Shown: piece after piece, positions 60,033 through 64,000 of the stretch | How the letters are laid out: every line of letters begins with the position of its first letter | Numbering within the stretch: the first letter of the stretch is position 1 | Assembly: GCA_020310875.1 (NCBI GenBank) | Contig: MU260052.1 | Location: 146,001-210,000 of the forward strand | DNA length: 64,000 nt | Direction of reading: 5' to 3' | DNA from: Ceratopteris richardii | Taxonomy: Eukaryota; Streptophyta; Polypodiopsida; Polypodiales; Pteridaceae | Made by a program: the position numbers and the translations under genes | The notes under the pieces: model-generated | Databases searched by the model: none | The model's input: the letters and a program-made list of their open reading frames with translations, nothing else | What the model was told of the DNA's origin: nothing

Positions 60033-62700
60033 AAGCTCTCATTTTCTCAATGTCTTCTTCTAAGTTTTCATTTCCATGCTCCTATCGCTACAATCTTAAA
60101 TCTATCAAACATTCATAAGGAAGGTTAGTTTTGCAAGGTAATAAAGACCATGAAATCACATGAGATTCAATAGAAAATGTAGGCTTTTGATAATAAATTA
60201 ATGTTTCAAGCACATCCTAGTTGTCTGTGTACTTACATGACCCACAAAAGCTTCTGCAAATTCATCTACAATAAGCCCAATACCAATATTTCTAATAGTT
60301 AACTTATTTACTAGTTGAAGATATTGGATGAACCTAAGTTTACCTTCTTCTTTGATATTGTAATACAATGTTAGAATAATGTGCATAAGATGAATCAAGT
60401 ATATGCATACTCAAGTTTTCTTTGAATAATCAAACTAGCTTGTGTAGATGTGCTTTAGGTGTAGTAATAACTTTAAAAGTTCCAAGGTATGTGTGGGATC
60501 GCAAAAATATCATAAAAGGAATGATCTAAAGATCCGCACAAACTATCTCATTTGGAGCAAAACAAAAAATTACCATGCCTTTTAATTACATTTTCAAAAT
60601 ACTCCTTTTCTTTAGGGTGAAACAAGACCATTGGCCTCAATTTTAATTAATTTATTTTTTTGTAAGGAAAAACATGTCTGATTTTTTCACTTATCATGTA
60701 AAAGAAGATCACTACCTACTTGCTTGATCATTTCATTACTTGTCGTGGGAAGGAAATGAGTAAAAGTTTTTACTTATTTATCCATTATTTTGTTTTCTTT
60801 TCGATTTTTGGTTCAAAAGAATAAAAAATATTACTAAAAGAGTCATGCACAAATGCTTTCTTCTAAAATATATATGCAAGATAAATAGTCAATAAAAACA
60901 AAACGTCATCATCAATTTCAAAAAAAAGTAAAGCTAAGAATCTTTTTCTTATTTTTAACTTTCATCTTTGTTTTCCTTATAAAAGAATCACATATAAAGA
61001 AAGAAATTTTACCTATTGAACAAGAAAAAGAAAAATGTTCTAAATGCAAGGTGTCAAAATATTGTGTGCCATTATCACTCAATGGACATCAGTAACTACT
61101 CAAAACCCTCTTCTACATGCATGAGAGGAGATTTACATAAGGACTCTTGATTCCTACAATGATTCATACAAGTATTTATAAATTCAACTCATTTCATGCC
61201 ACCATGGAAAGATATCCTAGCAAGGGCACTTGCATCATCCAAATTTTTAGTTTCCATTCTTGATTCACAAATAAATGGTTGTCCAAAATGATAGGATTTG
61301 AACAAAGAAATGGTGGTCTTCTTTCAAATCACTTGCACATAAATGAATATTTACAAGCATTTGATAGATAACCTAAAGCGTTATTAGTAGCTTTAATCTT
61401 CCATACATGGTCTCTATCAACTAGGCACTTGTTTTGATTATACAAGTCTTTTGACACTAAATTTCTTTATGATCCTGATTTAATCAATGCTATATATATT
61501 CTATTACTATCTCGTATCTTCACAATCATTTTTGTGGTTCATTTTTGTGGAAATAACTTGGATTCTCATTTCTCTTTTCTTCATGTCCAATCATTGATCA
61601 TAAGTAATTTCTATTATCTTGATGTCGTTCAATTTCAATATTTTTTTTATCTTCATTGCATTCATTTTAGATTCTTCCATGAGTACATCTTCATTCTTAA
61701 CTTAAATTGTTCTCTCTTTCTCCTAATGGAACTCATGAAATCTTATTTAACATCTAGCCAAGTTAATCCAAGAAACTCTTCTAAATATGTGTGACTTGAG
61801 ATTTCATAACCTTTTCATTTACAACTTTCTTAACATCATAAATAAGTTATAAGATAAGTTTGAATGTAGGTTGTTTTCTTACAATTTCTCATTCTCTTCT
61901 TGCAATTCTTTCTTATCACCTTATTATGACCTCTTCTCTATCTTCTCTATCATTGTTCATTCTTTTCCTTTATCTTGATTTCATTTCTTCTCATTATCTT
62001 CTCCTTCTGTTTGCATTGATTGAATGTAGTTGCCCTCTCATTTTTACCCTTTGTTTCATCGTCTCTCTTTCTCTTATAATCCATAATTCATCTCATATGC
62101 ATAGATTTAAAGCATAACAACTAGCTCATTTTAGCAAGATTTGAACTAGAACAATTGAAACTTTGTGAAGATAAATTGCCTTTACATTTAGCATCAATCA
62201 TTTCATTCCAAAACTCATAGTTTTCATACTCATTGTGTCGTTTAATGCATATCTGTTTTGTCTTGTGGATTTCTAATCAAACTTCTTCATTCCACCTTTC
62301 CCAAAGTTTCTCACCAATGACTGCTTAGTGACATAGTCACAAATTTTTCTATCACTCACAACAATTAAATTATTATTTTTTTGTTTGAAAGAACTACATG
62401 TCCAATGAGTATCATACAATTCATAACACAATGTACCATGAAGAGGTGTGGATGAGTTCCAGAGATGAGAGTGTTTTGGAAAAAACTTGCTTAACACTAG
62501 CCCAGATAACTTTAGACACACTTACTACACTCCCTAAGCTTCCACAGTATGCATTGAAAACACATAAATCCTTTGAAATATCATCCACAAACTTCTATGT
62601 CAAAATAGATGAGTTTTAAGATTGAAAATCCTTAGAAACATTCTATTTATGCATGAGAACCTCTCAGAGATTCATTCAATGGAGAGACAGTGAGCAATAG
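60033..62700. other. AT-rich region, no gene recognised
   Basis: Short frames only. The left edge continues the sequence interrupted by element C (joins 49146). Pyrimidine-rich stretches near 61870-62080 give hydrophobic frames that look spurious. Confidence 0.4.
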
Positions 62701-62866
62701 CTAACTATAGAGAAGTATAAGCTAACAAAATGACTAACTAAAGAAGAGGACTATGTGTAGCAACTCCCTTACACTCTAAACTAACTACAGAGAAGTATAA
62801 GCTAACAAAATGACTAACTAAGGAAGAGGACTGTGTGTAGCAACTCCCTTACACTCTAAACTAACT
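62701..62866 (+). repeat. 80-bp tandem duplication
   Basis: 62701-62780 and 62781-62860 differ at about three positions (CTAACTA.AGAGAAGTATAA start). The first bases of a third copy follow. Non-coding. Confidence 0.9.
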
Positions 62867-63249
62867 TTGTTAAGATAACCAAATCAATTTATTCCAAATC
62901 ACTCATTGTGCACGGAGAAACAATCTAAGAAGTTTGGAGGGTCATCTCGACTTTTCAAGAGCTAGATGATACATGGACAGAGTCATACATAAATACTCAT
63001 ATCTTGAGATCTATCATTCCAATGATGATCAAACTTTGCAGGAGTTCCCATAACTATCCTACTAAGTGAGCCAAGTGATAGATTAGAAATTGAGTCTCTA
63101 CACACTGAAAAATACTCTAAGAAGGTGATAGACTAGCACAAAGCACTATAATAGTAGACATAGAATGACCAATCAATGAAAATGAATCATAGTGTGTATT
63201 CATATTGCACATATGATACAAAGGCCTTGTAGACTTCTTTCACCTCAAG
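62867..63249. other. Probable 3' end or LTR of copia element E, not resolved
   Basis: Follows the end of the copia RNase H frame on the minus strand; no polypurine tract or LTR start could be picked. Confidence 0.3.
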
Positions 63250-63277
63250 ATAGTACAATTTATGCTCATTTGAGTCT

Positions 63278-64000
63278 TCAATTCTTCAATACTTCCTGTA
63301 ACCCGATCATTTCTTTGAACTTGTTCAACTTAACTCCATCCAATGCTTTGTTCATCATGTTTGCACATTGTTGGTGAGTAGATATATATGACAACTCAAC
63401 TCTTACTTGTGATCTTCTCTCTGACATAATGATATTGCACCTCAATATTCTTCGTCCTAGCATGGTAAATTGGGTTATCTATATGATGTAATGAACTAAT
63501 GTTGTTCAAAAATGTGAAGAGTAGAGGACTTGAGACCTAAATTAGAATACAAGGTCTTGATCCACACTACTTCTTGATTTGCATTGGATAGTCCTCTAGA
63601 TTTAGTTTCAGTTGATGAGAGTGCAACAATGGGTTTCTTCTTTGAAAACCATGAGATGAGTTTTGTACCTTCAAAGGTGAGGCATCGTGATGTACTTCTC
63701 CTATCATCTTTAGAACTTGCCCAATCTCCATCAAAGAAGAGTTTGACATATATATCAAATCTATATGGGTAATACAAATTTTCATACTCCCTTCAAATTT
63801 TTGAGTATCCTCTTGGTTTCCTCCATGTGAGGTTTCCTAGGACTATGCAAAAATTGACTTAGGAAACTTACACTATAGCAAATGTCCACTCTACTCAATG
63901 TGGCATAGTTTCAAACTACCCACTAAACTCTGATAACTAGTTATGTCTTCAATTCACTCTCCTTCATGAGCACTTAGTTTTTCATTCATCTCCATGGGTG
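63278..64000 (-). pseudogene. copia RT end and RNase H (element E), continues past the window
   Basis: Minus strand. RNase H shows DGDWASSKDDRRSTSR, WFSKKKPIVALSSTETK and NQEVVWIKTLYSNLGL (63777-63520). A frame change is followed by RCNIIMSERRSQ, VELSYISTHQQCANM and KALDGVKLNKFKEMIGL, the usual copia 3' end (63463-63278). The last part of RT (KPHMEETKRILKNLKG) is readable near 63800. The upstream pol lies beyond the right edge. Confidence 0.85.

Noticed and set aside
61050-61110. SDNGTQYFDT on the minus strand, resembling a copia integrase motif
   Set aside because: Only this short match; flanking sequence shows no other integrase residues.
61534-62117. Hydrophobic + strand frames suggesting membrane proteins
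   Set aside because: They arise from pyrimidine-rich low-complexity DNA; no start context or domain.

Overview
This window is transposon-dense plant nuclear DNA. Three divergent Ty3/gypsy elements of the Ogre/Tat/Athila (OTA) type, at least five Ty1/copia elements or remnants, a CACTA DNA transposon, plant telobox-like AAACCCTAA runs and long microsatellites all point to a land plant with a large, repeat-rich genome. I cannot name the species; a fern or gymnosperm is only a guess. I see no intact host housekeeping gene, tRNA, rRNA or CRISPR array. LAYOUT: 1-11774 is Ty3 element A (+ strand). It lacks its 5' end, which lies left of the window, and has a near-intact gag-pol, a large extra 3' ORF and a 3' LTR. 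It appears to sit inside a decayed copia element G (11775-16160). G in turn appears to sit in a block carrying a Ulp1-like (C48 peptidase) gene fragment and, convergent to it, an unknown minus-strand gene. A second, diverged copy of that block follows (about 20.0-23.8 kb). Both copies contain related foldback (hairpin) sequences.

From 24.1 to 27.2 kb I recognise nothing. From 27.25 kb to 30.25 kb lies a decayed minus-strand copia element D. D is split by Ty3 element B (30248-47672, minus strand, 5-bp TSD CACTT), and D's gag resumes at 47673. B has LTRs, a PBS, a PPT, gag, PR-RT-RNase H and an extra 3' ORF, but no integrase catalytic core. Its gag is interrupted by a 4850-bp CACTA element (39078-43927, TSD AAT) filled with TATG/CATA arrays, telobox runs and five exon-like modules.

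49147-60032 is a third Ty3 element, C (minus strand, 498-bp LTRs). Its integrase is broken by a 5' fragment of a copia element F (52825 to about 54745, + strand). The rest is AT-rich DNA with an 80-bp tandem repeat and a copia RNase H remnant E (63.25-64.0 kb).

COMMON THEME: all three Ty3 elements, although different in their pol genes, carry a long sense-strand ORF between pol and the 3' LTR. In each it encodes a coiled-coil protein next to acidic or proline-rich low-complexity sequence. In A and B it ends in a shared C-terminal domain with the motif PVPRRRSW. Element A also encodes two complete-looking retropepsin domains (one before RT, one after integrase) and two tandem integrase H2C2 zinc domains. 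These are the most unusual features of the window. How the extra proteins work is unknown.
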